Source: Collimonas antrihumi
Lineage (GTDB): Bacteria > Pseudomonadota > Gammaproteobacteria > Burkholderiales > Burkholderiaceae_D
Direction of reading: 5' to 3'
Length of the DNA: 64,000 nt
Assembly (NCBI RefSeq): GCF_018304965.1
Contig: NZ_JAGQED010000002.1
Span: 217,991-281,990, forward strand
The translations under genes and the position numbers were made by a program. Within the stretch, counting starts at the first letter, position 1. Each line of letters starts with the position of its first letter. Positions 9,726-18,915 of this stretch are shown one piece after another. The notes under the pieces were generated by a model that ran no database searches, was not told the DNA's origin, and saw only the letters and a list, made by a program, of their open reading frames with translations.

Positions 9726-10592
9726 TTACTCGTCATAACCCTCAATTGCGCCGCTTTCCTCCACATTAAGCTCTAACCTATACGCCAAGGCGATAAACAA
9801 TGCCTGGCACAGGCACATCGCATTGGTCAGTGAGCGGAAGGCGAAGGCGCTGCCTTCTTTCACGGTCAGCAATACCGACGCATGCCTGGCCAGCGGACTC
9901 AGTTGACTATCGGTGATGACCAGCGACTTGGCCTGATGGTGATGCGCCAGCCGGACACAAGCCTGGGTTTCCTTGCCGTAGGGTGTAAAGCTGATGGCGA
10001 TTACTACGTCATTCTTGCCTATGCTCCGGATCTGCTCGCGGATCATGCCACCCAGGCCAGACAGCAGGTGCACCCGCTTATTGGTGTGCTGCAATGCATA
10101 CACGATATAGGTGGCGATCGGGAAAGAGCGGCGCACGCCGATTACATAAATATTCTCAGCCTTCTGCAACAACTTTACCGCTGCGTCAAACTGCACGTCG
10201 TCCATGCCGCTCAATAATTCATCCAGGCCGCTGCGGCTGGCGGCGATAAATTCGCGTGCCATCGAGCCGCTGGTAAGCGGGGTCGATTTGGCGTCGATCA
10301 GCTTGCGGATGCGTTGCTGATAGTTCTGAGACGGAATCGCCTGCGCCGTATAAGCATCGCGGAAAACCGCCTGCATCTCGCTAAAGCCGCTGAAGCCGAA
10401 TTGCTTGGCAAAGCGCACGATGGCGGACGGCTGCACCTGACAGTGCTCGGCGATATCGCTGATTCTTTCCAGCATCAGGCTGCTACGATGCTGCTCTACG
10501 TAAGTGGCAATGATCTTCAACTGCCGCGAAAGCGTTGCGTATTGTTCCGCGATTTGCAGCATCAACTGGTCGACAGCCGGTGTATCTGCCAT
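9726..10592 (-). CDS. RpiR-family transcriptional regulator (IolR-like)
   Basis: Sugar-phosphate-responsive DNA-binding regulator. The N-terminal HTH_6 domain occupies about residues 1-80 (ISDIAEHCQVQPSAIVRFAKQFGFSGFSEMQ). A SIS domain (about 125-260) holds VIGVRRSFPIATYIVYAL and the DVVIAISFTPYGKET phosphosugar-binding stretch. The gene is divergent from the ABC importer genes and sits between the dehydrogenases and the transporter, so it very likely controls the inositol genes. In related systems the inducer is a phosphorylated intermediate such as 2-deoxy-5-keto-gluconate 6-phosphate. The operators at 10642-10679 and 7203 are its likely targets. Confidence 0.85.
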   Translation of the reverse strand: MADTPAVDQLMLQIAEQYATLSRQLKIIATYVEQHRSSLMLERISDIAEHCQVQPSAIVRFAKQFGFSGFSEMQAVFRDAYTAQAIPSQNYQQRIRKLIDAKSTPLTSGSMAREFIAASRSGLDELLSGMDDVQFDAAVKLLQKAENIYVIGVRRSFPIATYIVYALQHTNKRVHLLSGLGGMIREQIRSIGKNDVVIAISFTPYGKETQACVRLAHHHQAKSLVITDSQLSPLARHASVLLTVKEGSAFAFRSLTNAMCLCQALFIALAYRLELNVEESGAIEGYDE

Positions 10593-10641
10593 GGCGTTCT
10601 TTCTAATTTATGTTTTATGTTGTGAAGCAATTATAAAGACA

Positions 10642-10669
10642 TTTCAACTATTCGATTCAATAGTTGGAA
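10642..10669. promoter_or_regulatory. inverted repeat between regulator and importer genes
   Basis: CAACTATT (10645-10652) and AATAGTTG (10659-10666) form a perfect 8-bp dyad with a 6-base spacer. It extends outward to about 11 bp with one wobble pair. It sits in the middle of the divergent promoter region, as expected of an RpiR-type operator. Confidence 0.55.
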
Positions 10670-10679
10670 ATAAAATTCT
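10666..10679. promoter_or_regulatory. second GGAA-N6-TTCT site
   Basis: GGAAATAAAATTCT has the same half-sites and spacing as the site at 7203 upstream of iolG. It directly abuts the inverted repeat. Two matches in the two expected promoter regions support a shared operator; binding is not shown. Confidence 0.45.
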
Positions 10680-10806
10680 AAATTAAATTTAATTGAAAAA
10701 AACGTTGCATATCGAATCCGCTTGTTCTATTGTTTAGTACCGATGACGCTATCGGATCCGGGCGATCAGCCTGACAGTAATGAATAAAACAACAACGGAG
10801 ATAACT

Positions 10807-11850
10807 ATGCAACGACTCGGATGGAAGGGCCTGGCCAAGGTCCTGATGGTGACGGCGCTGGCGATGGGCTTTGGCGCCATGAACAGTAGTTATGCAGCAA
10901 ATGAGAAATTCGTTCTGATCAGCCATGCCCCGGACTCCGATTCCTGGTGGAACACCATCAAGAATGCCATCAAACAGGCCGGTGAAGATTTCAATGTCAC
11001 TGTCGATTACCGCAATCCGCCGAACGGCGACCTGGCCGACATGTCGCGCCTGATCGAGCAGGCGGCAGCCCGTCACTACGATGGCGTGATCGCCAGCATT
11101 GCCGATTTCAGCGTGTTGAAAAAAGCCATGGAAAACGTCACTGCCAAGAAAATTCCACTGGTGACCATCAATTCCGGCACCCAGAAGCAAAGTGAAGAAC
11201 TCGGCGCCATCATGCATGTCGGCCAGCCGGAATACGATGCGGGCCATGGCGCAGGTGAAAAAGCCAAGGCTGCAGGGATCAAATCCTTCCTGTGCGTTAA
11301 CCACTATGCAACCAACCCGTCTTCCTTCGAGCGTTGCCGTGGCTTTGCCGATGCGATAGGCGTCGATTATAAAAAATCAACGCTGGATGCCGGCCAGGAT
11401 CCTACCGGTATCGAGAGCAAGGTAAGTGCTTATCTGCGGAATAACCCCGGTACGCAAGCGGTATTGGCGCTCGGTCCCGATTCGGCTTCGCCAAGCCTGC
11501 GCGCTCTGCAAAAAATGGGCCTGAAGGGCAAGATGTGGTTCGCCACTTTCGATCTGTCTGAAGAAGTCGCCAAGGGTATCAAAGATGGTTCGGTACAGTT
11601 TGCGATCGACCAGCAACCCTATTTGCAGGGTTACATCCCGGTTGCCGTTCTGGCCATCATGAAGCAAGACAAGATCACCGATGTCGCTGCCATCCAGGCC
11701 AAGCTGAAAGCCAATCCGAAATTCCAGGCACGACTGGCCGAATATGGCCTGGCGCCTCTTTACGGCCCGCGTCATATCAGCTCCGGCCCTGGTTACATTA
11801 CCAAAGACAATCTCGATAAAGTGTTGAAATACGCCGGCCAATATCGCTGA
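10807..11850 (+). CDS. periplasmic sugar/inositol-binding protein of an ABC importer
   Basis: Periplasmic substrate-binding protein (Peripla_BP_4 fold). A signal peptide spans about residues 1-30, with cleavage after SSYA. The mature part opens with KFVLISHAPDSDSWWNTIKNAI, typical of ribose/inositol-type binders. PNGDLADMSRLIEQAAARHYDGVIASI and the late FDLSEEVAKGIKDGSVQFAIDQQPYLQGY are classic type I binding-protein motifs. The ATG at 10807 has a CGGAG site eight bases upstream; the ORF stays open to 10780. Context (inositol genes on both sides) suggests myo-inositol as ligand. The permease and ATPase follow after a hairpin-containing gap. Confidence 0.88.
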   Translation: MQRLGWKGLAKVLMVTALAMGFGAMNSSYAANEKFVLISHAPDSDSWWNTIKNAIKQAGEDFNVTVDYRNPPNGDLADMSRLIEQAAARHYDGVIASIADFSVLKKAMENVTAKKIPLVTINSGTQKQSEELGAIMHVGQPEYDAGHGAGEKAKAAGIKSFLCVNHYATNPSSFERCRGFADAIGVDYKKSTLDAGQDPTGIESKVSAYLRNNPGTQAVLALGPDSASPSLRALQKMGLKGKMWFATFDLSEEVAKGIKDGSVQFAIDQQPYLQGYIPVAVLAIMKQDKITDVAAIQAKLKANPKFQARLAEYGLAPLYGPRHISSGPGYITKDNLDKVLKYAGQYR

Positions 11851-11902
11851 TCCAGCGACTTTCGTCACATACATTTTGTGACAAGTATTTTGTGACACCA
11901 GC

Positions 11903-11931
11903 GGCTGCCCGCAACGATATTACGGGCAGCC
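11903..11931 (+). other. stable intercistronic stem-loop
   Basis: GGCTGCCCG (11903-11911) pairs perfectly with CGGGCAGCC (11923-11931) across an 11-base loop, without a T tract. In binding-protein operons such hairpins often protect the upstream message and set a high binding-protein to permease ratio. A weaker GTCACA...TGTGAC dyad lies just before it (11864-11882). Confidence 0.7.
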
Positions 11932-12066
11932 AGGTTGAAATCCAGGGAGAGCGATTCACCCGGGTTCGACTACGTCCGCAGGATCTCGCGCCACCCCATA
12001 CAGCAGCCAGTCTGAGATTCGCAGCCTTAGAATCAATCAATGGCCAACACAGCAGGAGATACAGTC

Positions 12067-13227
12067 ATGAATTCAAGCAGTGCGCACGCTGACAAGCTAG
12101 GTGCCGACGGCAATAGCCCAGCGCAGCAGAATATCGCTCCGAAAGACGAGCGGGTTCGCAAGGAGGGTTCACTCAAGCGCTTCCTCGGGCGCCCCGAGTT
12201 TGCCTCGCTGGCAGGCGCCATCCTGGTGTTTATCGTATTCGGTTTTGCCGCCGGCGATTCCGGCATGTTCAATCTGGATGGCGTAGTCAACTGGATGCAG
12301 GTAGCGGCCTACCTGGGCCTGATTTCGATCGGCGCCTGCGTATTGATGATTGCCGGCGAGTTCGATTTGTCGATGGGTTCGATGATCGGCTTTGCCGGCA
12401 TGATGGTGGCAATTCCTACCGTCTATTTTCACTGGCCGTTCTGGCTGGCTGTCCTGTTCGCATTTGCCGGTTCCATGGCCTTGGGCTGGCTCAACGGCTA
12501 CCTGGTGGTCAAGACCAGGCTGCCTTCGTTCATCGTCACGCTGGCGTTCATGTTCATCTTGCGCGGCTTGACGCTGGCGCTCTCGATCATGTTCGCCAAC
12601 CGTACTATTGTCAGCGGCGTTGGCGACCTGGCCGCGCATGACTGGCTTGGCAACTGGCTGTTCACCGGCAATCTCGGCAGCGGGCTGTTCCACTGGATGG
12701 CCAGCCACGGCTGGATCGCCACCACGGACAACGGCCAGCCGCTGGTAGCCGGAATCCCCAAGGTCATCATCTGGTGGCTGGTGCTGGCGCTGGTTGCAAG
12801 TTTTGTCCTGGCACGGACCCGTTTCGGCAACTGGATCTTCGCCGTCGGCGGCGACGCCAATGCCGCCAAGAACGTCGGCGTGCCGGTGAAGCGGGTCAAG
12901 ACCATGCTGTTTGTGTTTACCGCTTTCTGCGCCTGCCTGTTCGCCGTATTGCAGGTGGCCGACGTCGGCTCGGCTGCGGCCGATCGTGGCTTGCAAAAGG
13001 AATTTGAAGCCATCATCGCCGCAGTGATCGGCGGCGCTTTGCTGACCGGCGGCTACGGTTCAGTGATCGGCGCTTGCTTCGGCGCCTTGATCTTTGGCGT
13101 GGTGCAGATCGGCATCACATACACCAATCTCAATTCAGACTGGTTCCGGGTGTTCCTCGGCGTGATGCTGCTGGTGGCTGTACTGTTCAACAATTATGTC
13201 CGTCGCCGCGTGACGGAGGCGAGGTAA
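12067..13227 (+). CDS. ABC importer permease (BPD_transp_2 type)
   Basis: Inner-membrane permease of the monosaccharide/inositol importer, about 386 residues with 9-10 hydrophobic segments. The diagnostic [20 protein letters not shown] and [17 protein letters not shown] stretches mark the ribose/fructose (RbsC/FrcC) permease family. [24 protein letters not shown] is the cytoplasmic loop that docks with the ATPase. The start at 12067 has AGGAGA upstream; the frame remains open to 12040. The ATPase gene follows two bases after the stop. Confidence 0.9.
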   Translation: MNSSSAHADKLGADGNSPAQQNIAPKDERVRKEGSLKRFLGRPEFASLAGAILVFIVFGFAAGDSGMFNLDGVVNWMQVAAYLGLISIGACVLMIAGEFDLSMGSMIGFAGMMVAIPTVYFHWPFWLAVLFAFAGSMALGWLNGYLVVKTRLPSFIVTLAFMFILRGLTLALSIMFANRTIVSGVGDLAAHDWLGNWLFTGNLGSGLFHWMASHGWIATTDNGQPLVAGIPKVIIWWLVLALVASFVLARTRFGNWIFAVGGDANAAKNVGVPVKRVKTMLFVFTAFCACLFAVLQVADVGSAAADRGLQKEFEAIIAAVIGGALLTGGYGSVIGACFGALIFGVVQIGITYTNLNSDWFRVFLGVMLLVAVLFNNYVRRRVTEAR

Positions 13228-13229
13228 TC

Positions 13230-14012
13230 ATGAGTGACACTATTCTGGCTCTAGAAAACGTCAGCAAGTATTTCGGTTCGGTGATTGCTTTGCAAAATGT
13301 CACCTTGCGCTTGAAAAAAGGGGAAGTACATTGCCTGTTGGGCGATAACGGCGCCGGCAAGTCGACCCTGATCAAGACGCTGGCCGGGGTGCACAAACCA
13401 TCCGAAGGGCAATACCTGGTCGACGGCAAGCCGGTCTCTTTCAATTCTCCGAAAGAGGCGCTGGATGTAGGCGTGGCTACCGTCTACCAGGATCTGGCGC
13501 TGGTGCCGCTGCTGTCGGTGGCGCGCAATTTCTTCATGGGCCGTGAGCCGACAAAGAAGGTGTTCGGCATCACCGTCATGGACATCAACTATGCGGCCGA
13601 GACGGCGCGTGAAAAACTGGCGGAAATGGGCATCATGGTGCGCGATCCGCACCATGCGATCGGCACCATGTCCGGTGGTGAAAAACAATGCCTGGCGATT
13701 GCCCGGGCGATTCATTTCGGCGCCCGGGTCCTGATTCTCGACGAGCCCACTGCGGCGCTGGGCGTCAAGCAATCGTTCAATGTGCTGAAGCTGATCCACA
13801 AGGCGCGTGAGCGCGGAATTTCGGTGATTTTCATTACCCACAATGTGCATCACGCGTATCCGATCGGCGATTCCTTCACCTTGCTCAATCGCGGCAAATC
13901 GATGGGCACTTTCACCAAGGACACTGTCAGCAAGGATGAAGTGCTGGACATGATGGCGGGCGGCGCGGAAATGCAGACGCTGATGAATCAGCTTGAAGGA
14001 ATACAGGTCTAG
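13230..14012 (+). CDS. ABC importer ATP-binding protein, single domain
   Basis: ATPase that powers the importer. Walker [10 protein letters not shown] lies at residues 38-46, the ABC signature MSGGEKQ at about 147-153, and Walker [12 protein letters not shown] follows. At 260 residues it has one nucleotide-binding domain, like FrcA, unlike the two-domain RbsA/MglA proteins usual for this permease type, so it should work as a homodimer. The ATG at 13230 has a GGAGGCGAGG site. The same frame stays open upstream into the permease gene, but that part is not coding. Confidence 0.92.
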   Translation: MSDTILALENVSKYFGSVIALQNVTLRLKKGEVHCLLGDNGAGKSTLIKTLAGVHKPSEGQYLVDGKPVSFNSPKEALDVGVATVYQDLALVPLLSVARNFFMGREPTKKVFGITVMDINYAAETAREKLAEMGIMVRDPHHAIGTMSGGEKQCLAIARAIHFGARVLILDEPTAALGVKQSFNVLKLIHKARERGISVIFITHNVHHAYPIGDSFTLLNRGKSMGTFTKDTVSKDEVLDMMAGGAEMQTLMNQLEGIQV

Positions 14013-14056
14013 GCCTGGGGCACTATCTATGCATCCAAGTTCAAGCACCTAAGATC

Positions 14057-14101
14057 AAGCATCAAAAGTTTAAGCATCAAAAGTTTAAGCATCAAAAGTT
14101 T
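14057..14101. repeat. 15-bp perfect tandem repeat, three copies
   Basis: AAGCATCAAAAGTTT is repeated three times without mismatch (14057-14071, 14072-14086, 14087-14101). Degenerate CAAGCA/TCAAG fragments precede it from 14038. The array fills the gap between the importer ATPase and iolC and ends 17 bases before the iolC ATG, next to its AAGGA ribosome-binding site. It is likely slippage-prone. Confidence 0.95.
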
Positions 14102-14118
14102 AAATTAAGGACGCACTC

Positions 14119-16083
14119 ATGCAACACACCAACAACACCTTCGCACCGGGCCGCAAGCTCGACGTGGTATGTATCGGCCGTCTCGCGGTGGATCTGTACG
14201 CGCAGCAAATCGGCGCGCCGCTGTCGGATGTCAGCAGTTTTGCCAAATATCTGGGCGGATCTTCCGCGAATATCGCCTTCGGCTGTGCCAGGCTGGGATT
14301 GAAATCGGCGATGCTGGCACGGGTTGGCAATGAGCATAATGGCCAGTTTTTGACGGCTGCTCTGGCGGCAGAGGGTTGCGATGTCAGCCAGATCAGGATC
14401 GATCCAGAGCGACTGACTGCGCTGGTGATGCTGGGCTTGAAGGACAAAGATACGTTTCCCTTGATTTTTTATCGCGACAACTGTGCCGACATGGCGCTGG
14501 CCGAAGAGGATATCGATGAGGCTTTCATCGCTTCCAGCAAGGCGTTGCTGATTACCGGCACTCATTTTTCCACGCAACAGGTGCATCGCAGCAGCAGCCT
14601 GGCGCTGGAGTACGCGCGTCGCAACAACGTTCGCACGGTACTTGATATCGACTACCGGCCGGTACTGTGGGGCCTGACGCAAAAAGGCGACGGCGAGACG
14701 CGCTTTATCGCCAACGATGGCGTAACCGCGCATCTGCAAGGGATCTTGCCGAAATTCGACCTGGTGGTCGGTACCGAGGAAGAATTCATGATTGCGGGCG
14801 GCGGCCGGGACATCATCGCTTCCCTGCAGGCAGTGCGCGCAGCCAGCCACGCTTCGCTGGTGGTTAAGCGCGGTCCGCTAGGCTGTACCGTAATCCATGG
14901 CGCGATTCCGAAATCGCTGGATGACGGGTTCAACTATAAAGGTGTACAAGTCGCGGTGCTCAACGTTCTGGGTGCAGGCGATGCCTTCCTGTCGGGCTTT
15001 CTGAAAGGCTGGCTGAACGGCGAAGACGATGAAAGCTGCTGCCGCTACGCCAATGCTTGTGGAGCCTTGGTAGTGTCGCGCCATGCATGCGCGCCGGCGA
15101 TGCCGACACCGGTCGAACTGGCGTATTTCCTGGAGCATGCCGAGCGCATGCAGCGGCCGGACCAGGATGCACATTTGCAGCGTTTGCATAGGGTTACCGT
15201 GCCGCGTAAAAACTGGGATGAAGTCAACGTATTTGCTTTCGATCATCGCAACCAGTTCTTTGAATTGGCACGTGAATCAGGCGTAGGTGAAGCGCGTTTG
15301 CCGCAGCTCAAGCAGTTGCTGGTGCAAGCCGTTGCGGCTACCGAACAGGCGCTGGGCTTGCAAGGCAAGATTGGCATCTTGTCTGATGATCGTTACGGCC
15401 AGGATGCGCTGAACGCCGCTACCGGGCGCGGTTGGTGGGTTGGCCATGCGGTCGAGTTACCGCTCTCGAATCCGCTGGAATTCGACTACGGCCGCTCGAT
15501 AGGTTCGCATCTGCTGAGCTGGCCCAAGGAACATGTGGTCAAGTGCCTGGTGCAGTTTCATCCGGACGATGCGATCGACAAACGACTGGAACAGGAGGCG
15601 CAGATTCGCAGCCTGTATGACGCGGTGCAGGTCAGCGGTCACGAATTGCTACTGGAGATCATCCCGCCCAAGGAGTTGCCGAAGGCTGACGACACCGTGT
15701 TGCGCGGCATCAAGCGCTTGTACAACCTGGGCATTTATCCGGAGTGGTGGAAGCTGGAGTCGATGTCGGCGCCGCAATGGGATGCGATCGACCGCCTGAT
15801 TGCCGAGCGCGATCCTTATTGCCGCGGAGTGGTATTGCTGGGCTTGGCGGCGCCGGTGGAAGAACTTGCGGCCGGCTTTCGCGCCTCGCGCCACAGCAAG
15901 ACCTGCCGCGGTTTCATGGTTGGACGGACGATTTTCCATGAGCCGTCCAAGCGCTGGCTGCAAGGGCAGATAGATGATGCTACGCTGATCCAGCAGGTGC
16001 GGACGACTTTCGAGCAGCTTATCGGTGTGTGGCAAGCCAGCCGCAGTGAAGATCAACCCAACACAGCGGAGCGCGCAGCATGA
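14119..16083 (+). CDS. iolC: bifunctional 5-dehydro-2-deoxygluconokinase / DUF2090 protein
   Basis: Fusion protein of 654 residues. The N-terminal part (about 1-330) is a PfkB-type kinase: DVVCIGRLAVDLYAQQIG, YLGGSSANIAFGCARLG and the catalytic GAGDAFLSGFLKGW (about 284-297). It phosphorylates 2-deoxy-5-keto-D-gluconate. The C-terminal part (about 350-640) is a DUF2090 domain starting NWDEVNVFAFDHRNQFFELA with an aldolase-like look. No separate iolJ aldolase gene is present in the cluster, so this domain probably cleaves the kinase product to dihydroxyacetone phosphate and malonate semialdehyde; that is inference. Its stop overlaps the iolD start (ATGA). Confidence 0.92.
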   Translation: MQHTNNTFAPGRKLDVVCIGRLAVDLYAQQIGAPLSDVSSFAKYLGGSSANIAFGCARLGLKSAMLARVGNEHNGQFLTAALAAEGCDVSQIRIDPERLTALVMLGLKDKDTFPLIFYRDNCADMALAEEDIDEAFIASSKALLITGTHFSTQQVHRSSSLALEYARRNNVRTVLDIDYRPVLWGLTQKGDGETRFIANDGVTAHLQGILPKFDLVVGTEEEFMIAGGGRDIIASLQAVRAASHASLVVKRGPLGCTVIHGAIPKSLDDGFNYKGVQVAVLNVLGAGDAFLSGFLKGWLNGEDDESCCRYANACGALVVSRHACAPAMPTPVELAYFLEHAERMQRPDQDAHLQRLHRVTVPRKNWDEVNVFAFDHRNQFFELARESGVGEARLPQLKQLLVQAVAATEQALGLQGKIGILSDDRYGQDALNAATGRGWWVGHAVELPLSNPLEFDYGRSIGSHLLSWPKEHVVKCLVQFHPDDAIDKRLEQEAQIRSLYDAVQVSGHELLLEIIPPKELPKADDTVLRGIKRLYNLGIYPEWWKLESMSAPQWDAIDRLIAERDPYCRGVVLLGLAAPVEELAAGFRASRHSKTCRGFMVGRTIFHEPSKRWLQGQIDDATLIQQVRTTFEQLIGVWQASRSEDQPNTAERAA

Positions 16084-17954
16084 GTGCAGCCAAAACCATA
16101 CGCCTGACCATGGCGCAAGCGCTGGTGCGCTATCTGGCGGCCTTGCGCGTCGATACGGTGGAGGCAGGTAACGATGTGCCTTTGTTTGGCGGCGTGTTCT
16201 CGATTTTCGGCCACGGCAATGTGGCCGGCCTGGGCGAGGCTTTGTATCAGCACCGGGAACAATTGCCGACTTATCGCGCGCACAACGAGCAAGCCATGGC
16301 GCACGCAGCAATCGCCTATGCCAAAACTCATATGCGCCGACGCATGATGGCCGTCACCAGTTCGATCGGGCCGGGCGCCACCAATCTGTTGACCGCTGCT
16401 GCGCTGGCCCACGTGAACCGCCTGCCGGTGTTGCTGCTGCCGGGCGATATCTTTGTCTCGCGACGTCCGGACCCGGTATTGCAGCAGGTGGAAAATTTCC
16501 AGGATGGCGGGGTTTCCGCCAACGATGCGTTCAAGCCTCTTTCTCGTTATTTTGACCGTATCTACTATCCGGAGCAGTTGCTGACAGCGTTGCCGCGGGC
16601 GATCCAGGTGTTGACCGATGCCGCCCAATGCGGCCCGGTGACATTGGCCTTGCCGCAAGACGTGCAAACCATGGCCTACGATTATCCGGTCGATTTTTTT
16701 GCGCCGAAAGCGGTGAAATTCCGCGCGCAGGGACCGGCAGCGGACGAGTTGCAGGCGGCACTCGAATTATTGAAAAATGCCAAACAACCTTTGATCATAG
16801 CCGGTGGCGGCGTCCTGTATGGCGAGGCGACCGAAGCGCTGCGTAGTTTTGCCGAAAAACATGCGGTGCCGGTGGCGGAAACGCAGGCAGGGAAAAGCGC
16901 CTTGGCCTGGCGTCACCCCTTGCAGGTGGGCGCGCTCGGCGTGACCGGCTCGCCGGCGGCGAATACCTTGGCGCGAAAGGCTGATGTCGTGATTGCGGTG
17001 GGCACGCGTCTGCAAGACTTCACCACCGGCTCGCACTCTCTGTTCGGCCAGGCGAAACTGCTCAGCATCAATGTCAATGCGGTCGATGCTCTCAAATGGC
17101 AGGCAACGCCGATGTTATCCGATGCGCGTTTAGGCCTGGCTGCTTTGTCGCAAGGCTTGAAAGACTGGCGCGCCAGCACGGCCTGGCACGCGTTGGCGCT
17201 GGAACAGGCCAACTCGTGGCGTGCTACCGTCGACAAAATTACCGGCAGACGTGAAATTGAAGCACCGGCGCTGCCCTATGACGGCGAGGTGATCGGCGCT
17301 GTGCAGCGCTCCAGCATCGATTCTACCGTGCACGACATCGTAGTCTGTGCCGCCGGTACTTTACCGGCCGAGCTGCACAAACTGTGGCGCACCTCTACCC
17401 CCGGCGGCTATCACGTCGAGTACGGCTACTCCTGCATGGGTTACGAAATTGCCGGCGGCCTCGGTGTCAAGATGGCGCAGCCGGACCGTGACGTAATCGT
17501 GATGGTGGGCGACGGCAGTTACCTGATGATGAATTCGGAGATCGCCACATCGGTCATGCTGGATAAGAAATTGATCATCGTGGTGCTGGATAACCGCGGC
17601 TACGGTTGCATCAACCGCCTGCAACAGGCGTGCGGTGGCGCGCCATTCAACAACATGCTTGAAGATTGCCTGCAAGGTCAGCACGGCGCGCCGGCCATCG
17701 ATTTTGCCGCCCATGCAAAATCACTTGGCGCATTGGCAGAGAACGTCAAGACCATCGCCCAGCTGGAAGCGGCATTGCAACGGGCACGTGCGGCCGATCG
17801 CACCTATCTGGTATGTATCGATACCGATCCCACGCGCACCACTGAAGAGGGTGGTTGCTGGTGGGAGGTAGCGGTACCGGAGGTGTCGCAGCGGCAGCAG
17901 GTGCAAACGGCAAGAGCCGAATACGAAGAAGCCCGCCACAATCAAAAAGTGTGA
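16080..17954 (+). CDS. iolD: 3D-(3,5/4)-trihydroxycyclohexane-1,2-dione hydrolase
   Basis: Thiamine-diphosphate enzyme that opens the inositol ring, giving 5-deoxy-D-glucuronate. The 624-residue sequence begins with TIRLTMAQALVRYLAAL and contains RAHNEQAMAHAAIAYAKT with the cofactor-activating Glu. DIFVSRRPDPVLQQVE is characteristic of IolD, and the ThDP/Mg motif GDGSYLMMNSEIATSVM begins near residue 477. It overlaps iolC by four bases and is followed after 28 bp by iolE. An 11-bp near-perfect tandem duplication spans its TGA. Confidence 0.96.
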   Translation: MSAAKTIRLTMAQALVRYLAALRVDTVEAGNDVPLFGGVFSIFGHGNVAGLGEALYQHREQLPTYRAHNEQAMAHAAIAYAKTHMRRRMMAVTSSIGPGATNLLTAAALAHVNRLPVLLLPGDIFVSRRPDPVLQQVENFQDGGVSANDAFKPLSRYFDRIYYPEQLLTALPRAIQVLTDAAQCGPVTLALPQDVQTMAYDYPVDFFAPKAVKFRAQGPAADELQAALELLKNAKQPLIIAGGGVLYGEATEALRSFAEKHAVPVAETQAGKSALAWRHPLQVGALGVTGSPAANTLARKADVVIAVGTRLQDFTTGSHSLFGQAKLLSINVNAVDALKWQATPMLSDARLGLAALSQGLKDWRASTAWHALALEQANSWRATVDKITGRREIEAPALPYDGEVIGAVQRSSIDSTVHDIVVCAAGTLPAELHKLWRTSTPGGYHVEYGYSCMGYEIAGGLGVKMAQPDRDVIVMVGDGSYLMMNSEIATSVMLDKKLIIVVLDNRGYGCINRLQQACGGAPFNNMLEDCLQGQHGAPAIDFAAHAKSLGALAENVKTIAQLEAALQRARAADRTYLVCIDTDPTRTTEEGGCWWEVAVPEVSQRQQVQTARAEYEEARHNQKV

Positions 17955-17967
17955 ACAAAGTGCGAAC
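17946..17967. repeat. 11-bp tandem duplication across the iolD stop codon
   Basis: AAAGTGTGAAC (17946-17956, containing the TGA at 17952) is followed by AAAGTGCGAAC (17957-17967), with one mismatch. Confidence 0.8.
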
Positions 17968-17982
17968 ATTGCGAGAGAGACC

Positions 17983-18915
17983 ATGACATTTAACGTAAAG
18001 ATCGGCATTAATCCGATTTCCTGGATGAACGATGACTTGCCATCGCTGGGCGGCGAGACGCCGCTGGAAGTGGCGCTGGCCGAGGGCGCGCAAATCGGTT
18101 ATCGCGGCTTCGAGCTGGGCAACAAATTTCCGAAGGAACCGGCGGCGCTGGCCGCAGTGCTCGGTAAATATCAACTCGAATGTATCTCAGGCTGGTATTC
18201 CGGCCGCCTGGCGACTGGTTCGGTCGAGGATGAACTTGCCGCTGTCGGCCCGCATCTGCGGTTGTTGGCGGAAAACGGCGCCAAAGTCATGGTGTACGGC
18301 GAAGTCGCCAATGCCATCCAGGGCCGGCCGGATCCCTTGTACAAGCGTCCGCGGTTCTTGACCGATCTGGAATGGCAGCAATACGCCGACAAGCTGACAG
18401 CCTTTGCGCGCTTTACGTTATCGCACGGCGTGCGCCTGGCTTATCACCATCACATGGGCGCCTATGTTGAAACACCGGCCGATGTCGAGCGGCTGATGGC
18501 ATTGAGCGGCGATGAAGTCGGCTTGTTGTTCGACAGCGGCCACATTACGTTTGCCGGCGGCGATCCTCTGAAGGTGCTGGAGCAGCATATCAAACGCGTC
18601 TGCCACGTCCATTGCAAGGACGTGCGGCCGGCGGTGGTGAAGATGGCGCGCAACGGTAACTGGAGTTTCCTGCAGGCGGTGATCAATGGCGCTTTTACCG
18701 TGCCGGGCGACGGCACCATCGATTTTGAAGGACTACTGAGGCTGTTATATCGGCATGGCTATGCCGGCTGGCTGGTGGTTGAGGCGGAGCAGGATCCGGC
18801 TGTCGCCCCAAGCTTTCAATATGCCGAGATGGGTTATCGTCATTTGGCTGACCTGGTGAGCGCCATCGAGGCCGGTAGCAAGATCGATAATGTCGACAAT
18901 GCGGAGGCAGCATGA
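17983..18915 (+). CDS. iolE: inosose dehydratase (myo-inosose-2 dehydratase)
   Basis: Dehydrates scyllo-inosose to the trihydroxycyclohexanedione used by IolD. The 310-residue TIM-barrel (AP endonuclease 2-like) opens with VKIGINPISWMNDDLPSLGG, diagnostic of IolE. RLAYHHHMGAYVET, LLFDSGHITFAGGDP and VCHVHCKDVRP supply the predicted metal ligands. A GAGAGA site precedes the ATG. It overlaps iolB by ATGA. Confidence 0.95.
   Translation: MTFNVKIGINPISWMNDDLPSLGGETPLEVALAEGAQIGYRGFELGNKFPKEPAALAAVLGKYQLECISGWYSGRLATGSVEDELAAVGPHLRLLAENGAKVMVYGEVANAIQGRPDPLYKRPRFLTDLEWQQYADKLTAFARFTLSHGVRLAYHHHMGAYVETPADVERLMALSGDEVGLLFDSGHITFAGGDPLKVLEQHIKRVCHVHCKDVRPAVVKMARNGNWSFLQAVINGAFTVPGDGTIDFEGLLRLLYRHGYAGWLVVEAEQDPAVAPSFQYAEMGYRHLADLVSAIEAGSKIDNVDNAEAA

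Noticed and set aside
14057..14101. Possible CRISPR-like array
   Set aside because: The 15-bp repeats are directly adjacent with no spacers and no cas genes are present; this is a simple tandem repeat.
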